Positions 11,348 through 25,125 of a DNA stretch of 64,000 nt are shown here, piece after piece. The notes beneath the pieces were generated by a model. That model had not been told where the DNA came from. It saw only the letters and a list, made by a program, of their open reading frames with translations, and made no database searches. The translations under genes were made by a program, and so were the position numbers. The stretch spans positions 4,092,001 through 4,156,000 of the forward strand of contig JAQFVV010006274.1 of the NCBI GenBank assembly GCA_028023455.1, written 5' to 3'. How positions within the stretch are numbered: the stretch's first letter is position 1; the number at the start of each line of letters is the position of its first letter. This DNA comes from Epiperipatus broadwayi (lineage: Eukaryota; Onychophora; Udeonychophora; Euonychophora; Peripatidae).

Positions 11348-11404
11348 ACTTCAACTCAAAAATGTACTAACTAATGTGTCACCTAATTTTTTATTAATGT
11401 AATG

Positions 11405-12054
11405 ACTTATTATTGTTACAAATGTTCATGAGTGATACATTGGTACAAAAGTAGTAGTAAAGATTGTCCATTATCTAAAAATAGCCTTGGCATCTTTCCT
11501 ATGTGATGATTGTATTTTATAAAAGTTCAACCTTGCAATCACTTCTCATTCACCTCTTCTTTTGTTTATTAGCTAATTGTTTTTGGATAAGTCTCCATCT
11601 ATGTTGCTCTAGCTACTATTAATGCTAACATCTACATAGTTACTATCATATTTGTTGTCACCAAATTGCCCTTTTTCATATTTTATTTATTTAGATCAAT
11701 CATTTCTCTTCTCAGCCTGGAGGTTGTCTGGGGTGCATGGAGTTAATCATGAGTTCTAGTCTTGTTTAGTTTCTTCCTATAAGATTGGGATAGAGCCATG
11801 CTGTTGGGGTTGTATAGTGCTAATTTAATGGAACAATAGGCAAATATAAGCAATTTTATGAAGACTCCAGTTTTAAAGTTCCTGATTACATGGGGGTATT
11901 CAAACTTCAACTTTTTACATTTATTTTTTGTTAAGAAAATGTGTGGTAAAATAATAGTTGAAATCAACAATATGTTACTAAAGAAAAAAATGCAAATGGA
12001 CAAATGTGTCAGATGATGAATTATCACGGCTTTTTGGATTGGTATTGGGAAAAC
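11405..12054. other. non-coding stretch upstream of LTR element B
   Basis: No gene is recognised. The 94-codon minus-strand frame at 11743-12027 has hydrophobic segments but no recognisable family and no supporting neighbours. Confidence 0.4.
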
Positions 12055-13134
12055 TGTTTATGTATGAACATGAGGGAAATAGATATTCTATGGTGTTGAG
12101 ATATTTGAAATGATTTAATAAAGCATATGAATTTATTCTACCTAATGCTTAGTTTAGGAGTATATTTTATTAGTTAAAAGATTTCTTATGACCAGTGTCA
12201 CTAACCATATGTTAAGAAATGAAGTTAGATTTGAAGTTGGCAAAAATTAGTTAAAACAGAATAACATTAGTTAATAGTTGTTTATTATTACCTCAAATAT
12301 AATTCCCTAGTGCACTATAGTTCTAGTAATATATTGGCTGGTTGGCATAAAAATATAATTCTGTAGCAACTGTGAATCCCATTTTATTGATAATGTGACA
12401 TTTATTTTTATGTCATTTTTTTAGTTTAATTTAAAAAAAGAGGAGCTACAAAGATGTGTAAATATTGGAATATATGTTGGTATTATTATTGTTAATAAAG
12501 TTTATAATTTAATAAAATTTTGTCTGTTTTGTCTGTGTCTTAATGTTTTAGATCTCATAAATTCCACAAATGCAATCACATTTCAATCAAATCATATATC
12601 GATATTTTAATACTTAAATCATATTTTTACATAATTATAATTACTACATAATGGAATAATGGAGGACTATTTTCATCCAAATTTAAAGAGATAATGATTT
12701 AAACACTGCAAACTCACATCACCCATATGTCAATTTATACAATGACTTTATTTTAGCACTAAAATAGAATTTATCATACTTGGTGTAGATTATGATTTAT
12801 TGCAGGATGCTGCAGGTGGACATAAAAGCCTTTCTCCAGTTTCAGTATTTGAATACATTTCCAGTTGATATTTGTTATTTAAAATTTTTTTTAATAATCA
12901 AAGAACTTGGAATATTTTGCCCATAAATAATTATAGTGTTTAATTTTTTTAAATATTAATTTGAAATAGTGAGAGTGATTGTTGGCCTGGCTAACTTAAG
13001 CTAGAGTCAACTATTACTTCCATCCCTGGAAGAATATTCATAAAATAATAATAATTTTATATCAGTACCTGAGTCTTCACACCCCACTGTTCTAAAATCC
13101 CTGATAAGATAATCAGACATATTTATAAGTTACA
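12055..13134 (+). repeat. element B 5' LTR
   Basis: It is 1,080 bp with TG...CA termini. A polyadenylation-like AATAAA lies near 12494. Relative to the 3' LTR it holds about 50 extra nucleotides (around 12666-12717). It ends two bases before the primer-binding site. Confidence 0.85.
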
Positions 13135-13136
13135 AA

Positions 13137-13155
13137 TGGTGCCCAACATGGGGCC
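13137..13155 (+). other. primer-binding site for tRNA-Lys (element B)
   Basis: TGGTGCCCAACATGGGGCC begins two bases after the LTR end. It matches the complement of the 3' end of animal tRNA-Lys (TGGCGCCCAACGTGGGGC) at all but two of the first 18 positions. This sets the strand of element B as plus and places it with tRNA-Lys-primed gypsy-type elements. Confidence 0.85.
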
Positions 13156-13538
13156 TGAAGATAGTGAGTATATGGAGCCATATAAATGTCTTAGTATGAT
13201 ATCTGAGTATCATAGATTTATTTAAGCATTTATTGCATTGAGATATTATGAGTTGGTGTGTTTTCAATTAATAACTAAAAATACAAATTTGCTTGATGTT
13301 ATCCAAGAAATATATATATTTAAAACTAATTATTAATCAGTGGTTTGGATTTCTGGATGCCAAAACATTAACTAAAATGTGTGATATATAATCGAATATT
13401 GGTTATATCGATCCCACATAGGGTGATTGATATGTAGGTTTATGGGAGGATCTTAATAGTTGATTGATGGAGGGAGAAAGGATGTATACCTGATGCTTTA
13501 TGTATAAATATAATAGTACATATTTTCCAGAAGTTTAA

Positions 13539-15635
13539 ATGGAGCCAGATAACCAAGAGATTGATGTGGGAAGGACCATAGAAGAGATGTCATTAGGGTC
13601 ACAAGGTAAAGCAAGTATCATTTCTTAGGCTTGTGTGTTGAGCCTGAGAGCCACCCAAGAACAACCAAATAGAAACAATTTTCAATAGATTAGGCTAATG
13701 ATGTAGGTTATGATGATACATAAGAAGATTTGGAGTAATAGATTAGAGAATAAATTAAAAAAGAGCCTAAATATTCAAATAGCTCAGAGTAATAAAATTG
13801 AAAGCATAAAAAGTAAAATAGCAAGTGCAGAAAATAAAAGTGAAAATAAAAGTAAGTCCAAAATCAGAGAATATAAGAAAGAATTGATAAACCCAAAGGC
13901 CAATGCAGGACCCAAATCATTTATTTGGAAGGTAGATTTGAGGAGTTAGAAAATAGTTGAGAAAGAGATCGGAAATAATATTCTAGAAACTAAAGAATTA
14001 GTTGAGAAGTTGAAAGATTAGCTAGAGATGTGGATGGAGGCAATGAAAGAGTCACTAGAGATTAAAATAGAACTCCCAAAACACCAACTTAAGCTAGATT
14101 TCACTAAGGAGGTAGAGCTAAATTTACTGCAAAGTAAACTAGAAATTATGGCAGACCTAGGGGTAAGATTTGCAAAGTTAGTAATGGATTGCCAGGACAG
14201 TTAGACAAAAGCAGAAAGGAAATTACACAGCCTAGAGATGAGAGTGATGGAAACAAATGAAAAGTTAGCTAGCCATATAATAGATATGGATCACCAATTA
14301 AAAAGCATTGAAGTCCAGTCAAATCTCATAATAAATCAGTTCAAGGCAGATTTAGATGCCCAATTTAAAAGAACTGATGGCACTCAGCATTAAGAGTGGA
14401 GGTTGAGAAATATAGAGAATCACTCAGGAACAGGTTAGTCATATTGATAGTGCTGTTCAATCTCAGCTAAATCCAAGCACTTAAACAAGAATTTATTGAG
14501 TCTATTAAAGAAACTGAAATCAAGGTAGGGATAGTTAAATTGTTAATTGGTCATTAGAAAGGGATGTCAAAAGAGTACAAGAAGAATTAGTGACTATAAG
14601 TAAAAAATTATTTGAAGGTCCTGATAAAGAAAGGGAGCTCAACCCTATGCTTATCAATCAATTAGACAAGATTAAACTGGAGCAGAGAGAATTTATTCAC
14701 AAAATCATTAATGAGCTCTAAGTAGATAATAGGCTCAGTATGTTAAACCAAGAGATACAAGAGTTACAAATGATAAAATGTGAATTTAATAAAAGAGTAG
14801 TCAGTATCCAAAAGAGACACCCACTGGAGAGGCTCAATTAAAACAGACTATGCTAGTAGGTAATAGTCAAGATGCGTCAACAGGTGATGTAAGCAGACAA
14901 ATTGTGTTAGAAAGTGATTATAATAGAAATAAGAAAGGTCACAGTAAACTAGAAGAGAGTAGTAACAGTATGATGGTGACAAAGTTCTTATAAATAAAAA
15001 CTTTTAGAGGAGAACAGTTAGAAACTCTCTTAGAATATTTTCAAAGTTTGAAGAATTGTTTGTGTTCTGTGAACTGATGGAAGTAGAAAAGATAGCATTA
15101 GTGAGTAACCTATTTATATGGCACAGACAGAGCTTGGTGGCAGTCACTATTTGAAAAGCCACAGACTTAAGGGGATTATGTATATTTTACCTTAGCTGGT
15201 TTCTGGGGAGAGGATAGGTAAGATAATGTTCAATATAAGATCTCACAAGAAGTATAACAGTAAAAAGGGTAGTTATACACAGTTCTTTCACAGTCAAGTT
15301 ATAAAGCTTAAAACACTAACTGCATTTCCATTATCTGAGTCACAAATAGTTAGGATGATTAGGTACAATTTACCTCATCATATCAAGCAGGTATTAATAG
15401 CTGCGAACCATCATACAATAGAAGAGGTAGCTAAATGGCTAGAATTCTTGAAAATGAGTGAGAGGGGAACTGAGGGTAGAGTAAGAAGTAGTAGAGAGAT
15501 TTATCAACCCTCAAACAGTTTAGGTTTAACAACTGTGCAATTTCAGCATAGTAGTAGGGTCTCCAGGGATTATGCACAACTTAGGCAGGGCCCTTACTCC
15601 ACAAACACTACCCTAATCCACCAGATAGAATTTTA
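13539..15635 (+). pseudogene. broken gag of element B
   Basis: An ATG at 13539 begins a frame that stops after about 30 codons. Coding continues in several frames. From 13.7 to 14.8 kb the residues are Lys/Glu/Leu-rich with heptad-like spacing (for example LDFTKEVELNLLQSKLEIMA), suggesting a long coiled coil. Around 15.0-15.2 kb a capsid-like segment appears, including TFRGEQLETLLEYF and DRAWWQSLFEK, in two frames. The longest clean piece (15226-15635, 136 codons) contains SESQIVRMIRYNLPHHIKQV, which resembles the C-terminal part of retrotransposon gag capsid domains. A Cys-His zinc knuckle was not seen. Multiple stops and shifts show it is not functional. Confidence 0.7.
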
Positions 15636-18600
15636 AAAAAGTGAGGATTAATCAACACTCAATTAGTAGTGCAAAAACTACTCCCAAAGTTAATAATTGT
15701 AGTGTGAGTAAAACAAGTGCATTAACTAGTGAGGGAACTCGAGGTACTTACAATGCATAAAGTTTGAAATCTATCCCACCTAAAAAGTAAGAAAGGGAGG
15801 ATGCAGTTATATATATCAGCCCACTCTAGATAACACTAAGCTATTTATTCATATGTGTTAGGATTTTATTAAATTTGGAAAAAAAAATTATATAAAAGAG
15901 GGGATTTGTAACTGTTGGTTTTTACCTAAGTTTCCTAAGTTTGAAACTTATATTGCTATTAGTAGTTTAGCTAAAGAATTTCCTCACGTAATACATTAAA
16001 TTCCTGATAAAAGTGTTTAGATAATAGTAATTTTAATGTAAAGGTTTGGATAAACTTTAACAGTTATATAATATATAATGCAATCTCATTCGCAAATGCT
16101 CGAAATGAAAGTAGCTTATTCGTTAATGTAAATGGAAAAGGAATATAAAGGGTCTTAAGCAGTCAAAATGAGTATGTAATTATTTAGTGAGTATATTTGA
16201 GGGTAGTTGTTAATGAGTAGAATAGATGAAGGAAAGAATAAATATTTTACGGGAGCGATAGAATCATTAATTAATAAAAAAAAAAAAAATTAGTTGTGGG
16301 AAAAAACGATCTGTTTGGAAAGTAAAGATTAGCTATAAAATATCCATAGAAAGAAATTCACATGGAATTAAGAGTTAAGCAAAAGTGTTAAAATTGATCA
16401 AGCAGAATCATGTGTGTGAGTGTACATGCTGTGAATGTAAAAAAAATATTTTAATTATAAAAATAACCATCTATCTTAATAAGGCATGAGGGGTATTGTT
16501 CAAAAGCCTGTTGAGAGAGCAATAATTTTATCTAAATTTTGAAACTATAACTGAAGTTTCTCATTCAAAATCTTGAGTTCAAAGTTAATCTTCTATGTAT
16601 TTTTTTTATTATTATCATTATCAAAAAAAATTCTATTTTTATTTGGCTCTCTCAAGTTGTTTTCACTCCGAGTAAGAAAATATTCCATAAGAACCATGTG
16701 ATATCTGTCTGAGTCTAGACCCTTAATTTTAAAACAATAGGGAATAGCTAATTAAAATTAGGATATAAAGATTTAATTGACAGAAGGCAGGGATCAGAGA
16801 TTAATGGACAAGTCAAGGTAATAAAACTCAGACATTTTATTGGAAGGGGCTTCTTCTTCATTTTCTCTTGGGTGTGCATGTATAAGGGTCCTCCAATTTA
16901 TATAATATAGAAGTATTATTGTCTGTACTGACTCCAATTCCAAAATATTGTATCAAATGGTATACTATTATTAAAATATAATGCATGCTTAAACTTTTTA
17001 TATCAGATATGTTCTTTCTTCCCAAAATTAATCTTCATTATGATTCGCAAAATGACCAACATTGTTACAATGGATCAGAAAATAGTAGTGTTTGCTGAAG
17101 TCTTAAAAAAAGTTACTTTGAAGAAAATATGGAAATCATAAATTCTATTAGCATTTTCTTCAATAAATTAATTATGTTGTTTGATAAATATGAAGAGCGG
17201 AACTGAAATTGTAATATAGAGTGTATATGTTAGATCCCATCTGGAATATTAGTTCTATTACTAGTACCATATGAAACAAAGTTGTCAATGAAAGAAATGT
17301 TAAGAATATAATTGAAATTTAATATGTTATACCAAAAGAAGATATTGTTGATATAAAAAAAACTCAATCATGATGCCTCTAAATTGTGATAAAACTTGTT
17401 TAAATTACATGAAAATAGGAAATGCAATCCTATCTGAAGAAATAGTAAATGTCTGAAAGTAATAAAACAGATGATTGGGAAATTCCTACCTTAGTTGAAT
17501 AAGTACGATATTTATAATGGGATAGTGTGAGACTCCTAGCTGAAACACTTTGATTTAGTAACTTTGTGTTTTCTGAATCAATTCTTACATTGAAACCTAA
17601 TGAATTATCTCATAAAATTGATTTAAATAACTTGCCAAGGATTAACTTGTAGAATTTAGTGTGTGCACATGGAGTTATTTATGGGATTACTAAATCTATG
17701 AGGATCAGCACAGAATTCAGGAGGACTATGTTATAGAGACTATAAGTATAATTTTTATTATTAATGATTATTTGCTTTGTAATCTACTTAGTTAATGCAT
17801 TAAGATATTAGTTGTTAAGCTTATGAGTTCAAAGTTATAAAATATTTAGATTGTTTAGGTTTAAGATTAGCATGGTAACCTAAAATATGCCTTCAATTAT
17901 CATATATGGCTTTCCTTAGTGATATTGAGAAAAGTGCATGGGAGCGTATAGCGTGAAATATGTTTATTGGAATGGGTTATTATTTTAAATTTTGATTATA
18001 ATAAAATTAGTATATTTTATATTTTAAAGTATATGTTTGAGATATTGACATGACCTTGTCACAGTTTAGAGAAGTAGAAATTATGCGAATGGTGCTCATT
18101 TCTTTTTTTTTTTTTTAATGTTAACAATACAAAGTTATTTTATATGTAACCATATTTGGACTAGCAAAATTATTGGTTTATACATCGATGCAATAGCTGT
18201 GTGTAAGTTAAAGACTAATCTCTGATGTATATGGGAGTTGGCAAATGGTCTTAGTATGTTCAAGATAGGTTAAGTTCTCATCATCTTGATATGGGTGACA
18301 AAGCATAGTTTGTATGTCAAATAGTTGGTTAAAAATATTTTTTTTATTAGGAGCTAGAGGATGAATTCCTCACTCCATAGTCATGCTACATCATGAGATG
18401 ATTGCTATATTTCATAGTAGTGCATTGTGCAAGCCTGTTCTTATATATGCATAGTGACTAAGTCCTAGCATATCCCAGCGCTGAGGAAAAGGGTGCTCTC
18501 TTATTCTTTGGATAGTTTCCAATGCTGCTATATATTGATTTGTGTATTCTTTTCTTTATGGATGGATGTTTATTTGAAGGCAGAATTAGAAGATAGTGTT

Positions 18601-18964
18601 TATACTGATTGAAAGGTCATGAGATTGATTTAAGAACTCATTATTTACTTGTAGAGCATAAAAGTTAAAGTGTGACTTGCTGTATGGATATATAACATTT
18701 GGCTTTGCTTTGTACAGCTTGCTTAAGAGCCAATAATAATTATAGATTTAAATATATTTTTTAAAGTAGAAATAATGCAATACCTTAATTATTTCGTAAT
18801 AAGTAATGTGCATCTATTTCCAGATGACAGATGAAGCATATCTTCACTGGACTAAGAAAAAAAAAATATTACTCTGGTTGGGGACATTGGTTATGCTCAA
18901 TATATATGTGTGTGTAAATGTGATTTATAGGAGAGATTTTTTTTGTGTGTGTAATGCATAAAAT
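15636..18964. other. element B interior without recognisable pol
   Basis: In a gypsy element this 3.3 kb should hold protease, reverse transcriptase, RNase H and integrase. I could not recognise any of their motifs in any frame. It may be strongly decayed pol, an env-like third ORF, or unrelated DNA. The stretch just before the 3' LTR (about 18928-18964) holds GGAGAGATTTTTTTT but no clear polypurine tract adjacent to the LTR. Confidence 0.45.
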
Positions 18965-20007
18965 TGTTTGTGTATGAACATGAGGGAAGTAGATATTCTA
19001 TAGCACTGAGATATTTGAAATGATTTAATAAGTCGTATGAATTTATTCTACCTAATGCTTAGTTTACGAGTATATTTTGTTAGTTAAAAGATTTTTTGCG
19101 ACCAGTGTCGCTAACCATATGTTAAAATATGTAGTTAGATTTGAAGTTGGTCAAAATTAGAGTTAAAACATAGAATAAAATTAGTTAATAGTTGTTTATT
19201 ATTACCTCAAATATAATTCCCTAGCGTACTTATAGTTCTAGTGATATATTGGCCGGTTAGCATAAGAATATAATTCTGTAGCAACTGTGAATCCCATTTT
19301 ATTGCTAATGTGATTTTTTTTTTTTTCATTTTTTAAAGTTTAATTTAAAAGAAGGGGGAGCTACGAAGATGTGTAAATATTGTAATATATGTTGGTATTA
19401 TTACTGTTAATAAAGTTTTATAATTTAATAATATTTTGTATTTGTCTTAATGTTTTGAATCTCACAAATTCCAGAAATCCAATTATTGTTCCAATCTAAT
19501 CATATATCGATATTTTAATACTTAAATCAGATCATATTTTCACACAATTATAATTACTACATAATGGAATAATGGAGGAGTATCACCCATATGTCAATTT
19601 ATACAATGATTTTATTTTAGCACTAAAATAGAATTTATCTTACTTGGGTGTAGATTATGATATATTGCAGGATGATGCCGGTGAACATAAAAGCCTTTCT
19701 CCAGTTGCAGTATTCGAATACCTTCCCAGTTGATATTTGTTATTTTTTTTTTTTTTTATAATCGAAGCATTTGGGATATTTCACTAATAAATAATTATAG
19801 TGTTTAGTTTTATATATATATATTAATTTGAAATCGTAAGAGTGATTGTTGGCTTGGCTAACTCGAGCTAAAGTCAACTATTACTTTCATCCCTGGGAGA
19901 GTATTCATAAATTGATAATAATTTTATATAAGTGTCTGAGTCTTCACACCCCACTGTTCTAAAATCCCTGAGATAAGATAGATAATCGGATATATTCGTA
20001 GGTTACA
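18965..20007 (+). repeat. element B 3' LTR
   Basis: It is 1,043 bp, starts TGTTTGTGTATGAACATG and ends GGTTACA. It aligns along its whole length with the 5' LTR at 12055, with many scattered substitutions and one deletion of about 50 nt. Confidence 0.85.
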
Positions 20008-21409
20008 ATAAGTACTTTAAACGAATATGGTTGACCACCAGCAGATTAATAAAGCAATCTGGAACTCATATAAGTCATCAAAAAGTTATCTGTGGACCTA
20101 AAGAGGACATTATTTAAGAGCACAATATCATATAAACTCTAGTCAACGTACTAAGTTTTTACCTTCTATTTTACATATCCGAACATAAATATCCATGGTA
20201 TAACTCCGAGCATTGATTTTTTCATTAGAAGGCCTAATCGATAGTCAGGCAACTACCAGTAATGCTGACTATACATCAACTTAATTAAGCCTATAATAAG
20301 TAAACAAAATAAAAATAACAGAAATGATTGGATATGATTAAATACTTTTATTAAATTAAGAGTACATCATTTCATTTTATTTACCAATATTGCTATTGCC
20401 TTTATTAACCCACATTTCCTATACTAACTAGTATTGATTTCATCATTCAAATATTGAACTCATGGATAATATGTTATTCCCATGTGCACACACATCACTT
20501 CATTCATATGTATAAATGATTTAATATAGACTATTCTTTATAAGACTATTTTTATTAATGAACAACTTCCATAAAAATTCTGATTAACTTTAATTTAAGC
20601 TATTTAGAAATTCACAAAATTTAAGTCGCATTAATTAGTTAAAATATTTAATTATCGACTTTTTAAAAAAAAACATATACATTTTGTCTTTCTCTTAAAA
20701 AAAAAAATTAACAGATAATTCAGATTGTAATTTCAACAATCGCCTTCTTTATAAACTCTAACATTTTATCAATTGTTAGAATTTATGCAACAAACAAATT
20801 AATATTTATAAAGATATAATCCTGTACAGGAAGAATTGATGCTGTTATTGAATTTACAATCCAATAATACAAATATTTTAATAATTAATAATTTATAAAT
20901 GACATTAATAATAACACAAGAATAATTATCCAAAGTTATATATACGAATAAAAGTGTATTCTTTTAAATAAAGTTTCTCTCTTTCTTTTGAAAGTTCCAA
21001 ATCAGATAAAAAAGAATGTATATTCACAGTCTTTACTGAACAATTTTATAGCAACACATGTTTTAATGGAAGAGCTCTTTATTAAATAATAGACAAAATA
21101 TGTATATTTTGCAGTTTTAAGTTTCTTTTCTTTTCCCGGGAAACGAAGATGAATTGCAAATCATAAAAGTCAGCGATCAGAAACGTGCCATGTTTTTTTT
21201 CAAAAATTAAAATTAGGCTTTTTCTTTTTTTAAATGATAGATGCAATCAGGGACATTTATAGGATATCTTTAAAAATCTCTGAAGACTGGTTGAGTATAA
21301 TCTTTAGTGGTTTATGTAGACATTCTTAATTAATCAAATTTTTTTATAAGGTAAAAAAAAATCATTTTGTCTGCAAGTTCAACTACTTATTTTTTTATTA
21401 CTGGCCCTT
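20008..21409. other. AT-rich non-coding stretch
   Basis: No gene or repeat boundary is recognised. Confidence 0.5.
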
Positions 21410-21530
21410 CTTCTAGCTAGTGCAATAATGAGCTAGAAATATATATATATAATCATTAGAAACCAGTTAATACTTAGACAATCCCCATATCAATAGCAAT
21501 CAACAATCTCAAGCTGTTGTCAAGGTAATA
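21410..21530 (+). repeat. dispersed repeat, inverted partner of 4835-4945
   Basis: It shares ATAATGAGCTA, AAACCAGTTAATACTTAGACA and CAATCAACAATCTCAA-like blocks with the reverse complement of 4835-4945. It is an old interspersed repeat of unknown type. Confidence 0.45.
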
Positions 21531-24500
21531 TCCTTTTAATAATATATATGTATTGATTCTTTAAAATCCTGACCAATCAAAAGCCATTACTATATTTTTA
21601 TTAATTACATAAGATAAAAAAAAAATTTCCAAATTTCTAATCTTTCTGTCTTTTTTTAATTAAAACCTGCAAAACTCATTCTTACATGCAATATCAGTAG
21701 ATAACAATTTCTTTGGCTTTTTATTTATACAATTGATTACTAATTTTTAATTAAATTGAGAGCATTCTTTCTTGTTTAATTAAACATAAAAAGTAAAATT
21801 TAAACCTTATCAAATTATGACTTATTTGATTACTTTTTTTTTACTTATTTGCTAAACAATATTCATTTTCTCTTATTAAAATACTATTTACATGGCCTGA
21901 TATATTTAATATGTGAAATTGTATTCACACACACACAAACACACTTAAAGAATTTTATTTAGTAATGAATGTCCACTTAATCTGTTTCACTAACAACTTA
22001 CTGCAACTCTTTAACTCTTACTATCTGTTTTATATTTCTATAAATCTTATCACCTTGTTCCCTTATTACCCTAGCTTTACAAACCAGTTACATTATGTCT
22101 CAAACCAGTAATATGAAATATTTTGTTTCAATATACATCATGAATTGCATGTGTGTGAAAGTTATATGCATGTTGGGAAATTACCTAGTTTAATAAAAGA
22201 TCAATAATAATGTTTAATATATTGTAATAATATTTTTAATGACTAAATTAGTAATCACAACCATAAATTCTACATTTTTTTTTTGGCTTATCAATAAAGC
22301 AAATATTATTGATAATTACTGTTATTGGTTGCAAATAAAATGATTGGAAATGATATTAATATTATTGCTACTTCTACCTAGTGAAGTAAATTATTAAATT
22401 TATTCAAGATGTCTTCCCATGCAGATTTGGTAAATATACAGCATCTTAAAAATTATATATTATCAAATTTTGTTTTATCACAATTAAAATTTCATTGAAA
22501 AAGATACGCACACATGTAAAGTTAATTTTGAGGGAATAATAAACAAACTAAAAAGATATATTAACTACAACAGAGATAAAATATTTAAAAAATATTTTTG
22601 GAATGATAGTAAATTTATTATTTTAGCTAGATGATTTAATAATAGAAGGTTTTAGCATAATATTCAAACACATGTGTGAACATGCACAAATGTTTTATGT
22701 GGATGAATGTATTTAAAATTAAATGGCATATTTAAAATATTTTAATAAATTTATGAATAGAGTAATAATTAGATTTATTATTAATTATGATGGGAAATGT
22801 AAAGAAAATAAAATGAAATGAAAAAAAATCATTTAATTTAATAGTATACTATTATTTTATCTGTAAAATAGTAATATATATTTATTTTAATTATTAATTA
22901 ATATAATCTGGTATTTTAATATTTTGAAATAATATTTGTCTAAAAAATTAAAAAACTAAAATTATCACAAATCTGCTTCCTACTATTGCTAAGTAACAAT
23001 GATAGAATATTCCTGTAAAAATCCAAAAAGGTAAACAATTTTGGATAAAAAGTATGATCTCATTAATTGTATGACAGGAACTTATAAATAAGTCTACATG
23101 TTAAAAAATTGGTTAGTCTTTTACTAATTGTATGCAAAGGGCTGCATAAAATTTAAATGCAAAATTATCCATCTTGGCATCCTGCACTAAAATGATGCCT
23201 GAGTAGACAATTAACTAAATATTTGCCTCTTTAATGTCAAATGCTCCTCTATCTTTTCCTGAATGAAGAAACTGTCTAACAGTGTAAATCATTTAATAAT
23301 GAATTTAAAAGAAATGAAAATCAAATGTTTGAATTTTAACTACAAAACTTTTAAGAATATTTCATGGAATGCTTTTTTTAAAAAAACTATATTATTTATT
23401 CATCTTTTCTCCAAAACAGAAATTACTTGCATGGAATTTATATTCTCTATATCAGCGTAAAACTTCAGATGAATATTATAAAGCTAATATGAATTAATGG
23501 ATTGCTTTATATTATATTTATGAAAAACTACTTAAAGCTTCAGATATTAGTTTAAAACTAATGCATCCAATAGATTAAATACTATAATGATCACAATAAT
23601 TTAAGATTATGGATAATTATTATAAAAATGACTATTAATAAACAGATTTATATTTATCAATATTTTATCCTCAAAAATATGCTTTGAGATTTTATAATCA
23701 ATGAAAACTATACCTTAAAAATAAATTGCTGCATTTAATACCTAAGGAATATAAAACAAATAATTATAAACTTGTCAAATATTGTTTGGAAACTGACTGT
23801 GTAGATTTGTACTTACAAATTCAGATTAAGTGTTGTTAAACTTATCTATTATGATCCCTTCAACCTTAAAATGACAATGATTGATAATTGTGAATACTTA
23901 AATGATTGTATCTGGAATTATTTCTTGGACATGTTTTAAAGACCAAGAACTATAATTTGAAGGATATAATATAGTTATTGGATTTATTTAATATTATAAT
24001 ATTTAAAGTGTTATTGTTCTATAAGAGATCTCAAAAAATAAAGGAATGATAAAGAAGATAAAGGTAGTATATTGTATTTATGAGTGTAATTTGGTATAAA
24101 TGTGTGTTAGTAATTTGCTGTACCTTCAAGATCAGTTGTACTAGATTTTAAGTAAATATAAAATCATTTCTGGCCAAAATAATATTTAATATTTTAAATG
24201 TTTTATTGATCTTTTGATATACCCATGTTTTTTATATAATAAAGGTATCTAGAGTATACATATTTGCTAAGATTACCATTCTTATTTTTTTGGCTAAAGA
24301 GGTACTTACATGAGTCTACAAAGATTAGATGGTCTATTTGATCACACTTAGGGCATTGATAACCACATAAATATTATTCTTTAGTTGAGAGAAACTCTTA
24401 ACAATACCTTATTATAATTTTAATCATAATATAAGTTTGATAAGCATATTATGTAATGTCATCAGCACCTGGGATAATCAGGTCAAGTTAAAGTCATACT

Positions 24501-24691
24501 TTTATAAGAATAAGATATAAGCTGGCTTAATAAATAATTTGATCTTTTATAAAAGGATTTAGTTTATGATCTGATACCTATAAGAAAAGATTATTATTAC
24601 TTTAATTAAAGATGAAATAAAACATTATCATATTTTGCTTATTAAGCCAATAAACATCACATGACCATCTCCTTTTATGTTTGTGTATTTT
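21531..24691. other. AT-rich non-coding stretch
   Basis: The stretch contains poly-A/T runs and a short (CA)n near 21927-21945. The Lys/Phe-rich frame at 23263-23460 shows no family resemblance. Nothing else is supported. Confidence 0.5.
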
Positions 24692-25125
24692 ACAATTTAC
24701 TATATGTTGTTTAAAAGAAATATTCTTTAATTTATTTTGCTTATTGTTAATGCTTGAGCATTTAAGTTAAATGCTACACAACCTTCTCCAATGGAATGTT
24801 TTTGTTATCACATCCTGTTCCCATATATCGCACAGCTATTTATTATTAAAGTAGCAAGTATTTATTAAGTGTAGTATTACAATATTATTTATCATCTTTT
24901 AGATATCTTATCATTATTGTTATTACACTTATGTTTTTTTTAAATATTTAAATTTTTATTTTATTGTTAATAAAATTAATTTTATAATTATTAATTATCT
25001 AGGGTTTTTTGTAGTTAATTATTTAAGATTCATCATCCACACGTTTTCAAAATAAATAAAGTATGATCACATGATCTTATAATTTACTATATGTTGTTTA
25101 AAAAAAATATTCTTTAATTTATTTA
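24692..25125. repeat. pair of short direct repeats 390 bp apart
   Basis: About 45 nt at 24692-24736 recur almost exactly at 25079-25125 (AATTTACTATATGTTGTTTA then AATATTCTTTAATTTATTT). The DNA between is AT-rich and non-coding. This could be remnant terminal repeats of a small element or a local duplication. Confidence 0.5.

Larger units (their letters stand above)
12055..20007 (+). mobile_element. old LTR retrotransposon (element B), Ty3/gypsy-like, pol lost
   Basis: Two direct LTRs (12055-13134 and 18965-20007) flank a 5.8-kb interior. Both start with TGTTT.TGTATGAACATGAG and end with GTTACA, the usual TG...CA ends. Directly after the 5' LTR comes a primer-binding site complementary to the 3' end of tRNA-Lys, then a broken gag. 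I find no protease, reverse transcriptase, RNase H or integrase between 15.7 and 18.96 kb, so the copy is dead and may have been non-autonomous. The LTRs differ by roughly 8% in the first 215 nt by eye, plus an indel of about 50 nt, so the insertion is old. The 5-bp flanks do not match, so no target-site duplication is evident. Confidence 0.85.
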
